Shown here piece by piece: positions 38,117 through 39,342 of a DNA stretch of 39,342 nucleotides; position 1 is the first letter of the stretch, and each line of letters starts with the position of its first letter. Source of the DNA: Candidatus Woesearchaeota archaeon. GTDB taxonomy: Archaea > Nanobdellota > Nanobdellia > SCGC-AAA011-G17 > JAGVZF01. The stretch is taken from positions 1 to 39,342 of the forward strand of contig JACPNH010000009.1 of the NCBI GenBank assembly GCA_016185565.1, given 5' to 3'. The translations under genes and the position numbers were made by a program. The notes beneath the pieces are model-generated. The model saw nothing but the letters and a program-made list of their open reading frames with translations, was not told the origin of the DNA and did no database searches.

Positions 38117-38788
38117 ATGAAGATAGTTTTTAGTTTAGGCGGAAGTGTAATTATTCCTGACAAAGTAGATTTAGATTATCTTGAAAAATTTAAGAAATTA
38201 ATATTGAAATTAAAAAAGAAGCATAAAATAATAATTGTAACTGGTGGTGGAAAAACAGCTAGGAATTATATTAGTGCGCTTGAACAAGAAGGTCTTGACA
38301 AAAAAACTCTTGCATATATTGGAATATTCACAACAAGACTGAATGCGAGATTAGTTGCTGCATTATTCAAACTTAGAACAGTTCCTAGTACTGAAAAACA
38401 ATTTTACAATATGGCAAAAAAAGAGAGATTGATAGTAACTGGTGCTCTTGGATTCCATCCTAAGATGACTAGTGACGGAACTGCAGCTGAAATAGCCTCA
38501 AAAATCAGAGCAGATTTATTCATTAATGTAACAAATGTAAATGGCTTGTATAATAAAGACCCGAAAATATTTAAAAATACAAGTTTAATAAGAAATATTA
38601 GTTTTAAAGATTTCTATAAAAAGGCAAAAAAGATTAAATTTAGGGCAGGACAACATTTTGTTCTTGATGAAATCGCTGCAAAAATTATTTACGCTAAAAA
38701 GATTAAGACAGCTATTGCTAATAGGAGCACAAAAAACATAGAAAGGATTGTCGAAGAGAAAAAATTTCTAGGTACATTAATAGCATAA
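38117..38788 (+). CDS. pyrH: UMP kinase (archaeal PyrH type)
   Basis: MKIVFSLGGSVIIPD, IIVTGGGKTARNYI, GFHPKMTSDGTAAEIASKI, NVTNVNGLYNKDPK. Confidence 0.95.
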   Translation: MKIVFSLGGSVIIPDKVDLDYLEKFKKLILKLKKKHKIIIVTGGGKTARNYISALEQEGLDKKTLAYIGIFTTRLNARLVAALFKLRTVPSTEKQFYNMAKKERLIVTGALGFHPKMTSDGTAAEIASKIRADLFINVTNVNGLYNKDPKIFKNTSLIRNISFKDFYKKAKKIKFRAGQHFVLDEIAAKIIYAKKIKTAIANRSTKNIERIVEEKKFLGTLIA

Positions 38789-38854
38789 TTTGTAACCACT
38801 GTATAATGGTTTAAAATAGAAAGGTTTAAATATGTAGCAGAGTAAATACAAAAA

Positions 38855-39342
38855 ATGATTCAAGTAAAAAAACCTTTTGATACATCTATCTGTGGATCTT
38901 TAGATTATTTAGTTCAATATTTTAAAAAAGATAGTACTTATGAAAGTGAAAGTGCGGATTACAATATTGGCATTTTTTTAACCGATAGAGCCTTTAAAGA
39001 ACCGTCATATAAGGGTGGAAGTAAAGAAGCTTATTGGAATGGGCTTGCTAAAAAGCTAGAACAAAGTTTAAGGGAATTAATAAATATGAGGTCTGAACGT
39101 TTAAGAGGTCAGTTAAGATATGCAGAAGATCGAGTAAGAGAATTAAGATTGCATGAAGAACATTCGCCGGTTCATAATTTAGGTTCTGTAATATATGGTA
39201 TATTACATAATCAAAGTGTAACATCAGAAAATTTTGATGAGGATGGTAAAGAAGTTATCAGAAGGATTGGAAATGCTTCATTAGAATTGTGTTTAGATGC
39301 GTCAAATCATAAACGAGGCGATAGCTTATTGCAGTATAGATA
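38855..39342 (+). CDS. Uncharacterised protein (3' end beyond window)
   Basis: Manual translation MIQVKKPFDTSICGSLDYLVQYFKKDSTYESESADYNIGIFLTDRAFKEPSYKGG...; no stop before window end; no family recognised. Confidence 0.6.
   Translation, partial: MIQVKKPFDTSICGSLDYLVQYFKKDSTYESESADYNIGIFLTDRAFKEPSYKGGSKEAYWNGLAKKLEQSLRELINMRSERLRGQLRYAEDRVRELRLHEEHSPVHNLGSVIYGILHNQSVTSENFDEDGKEVIRRIGNASLELCLDASNHKRGDSLLQYR

Noticed and set aside
1-39342. CRISPR arrays, transposases, tRNA or rRNA genes
   Set aside because: No regularly spaced repeats, transposase motifs, T-loop-like tRNA ends or rRNA-like GC-rich tracts recognised by eye; tRNAscan-SE/Infernal would be needed to exclude small RNAs formally.

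Overview
AT-rich archaeal chromosome segment, probably from a DPANN-type (Woesearchaeota/Pacearchaeota-like) genome; this is inferred from gene content, with no marker phylogeny run. Most of it is informational and housekeeping genes: rpl1-rpl10-rpl12, aIF5A-L40e, Orc1/Cdc6, FtsZ, Mre11-Rad50, RNase J, Trm11-type methyltransferase, NrdR plus class II ribonucleotide reductase, pgi, UMP kinase, SAM decarboxylase and a geranylgeranyl-reductase-type flavoprotein. An accessory cell-surface block at ~1.7-11.4 kb carries an S-layer-like protein, PAP2 phosphatase, archaeosortase-like protein overlapping DedA, two paralogous Gly-linker surface proteins and a secreted glycosidase-like protein. Most notable observations: (1) two palindromes matching the bacterial NrdR-box architecture, 31 bp centre to centre, bracketing the archaeal TATA element of nrdR-nrdJ; (2) a structured, relatively GC-rich rpl1 leader in which a 7-nt hairpin loop is fully complementary to the predicted 5' end; (3) heptameric YTCACNN iterons plus a 16-bp palindrome downstream of cdc6; (4) a minimal CARF-like protein next to cdc6; (5) an archaeosortase/surface-protein neighbourhood. 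No CRISPR array, tRNA, rRNA or transposon was recognised.
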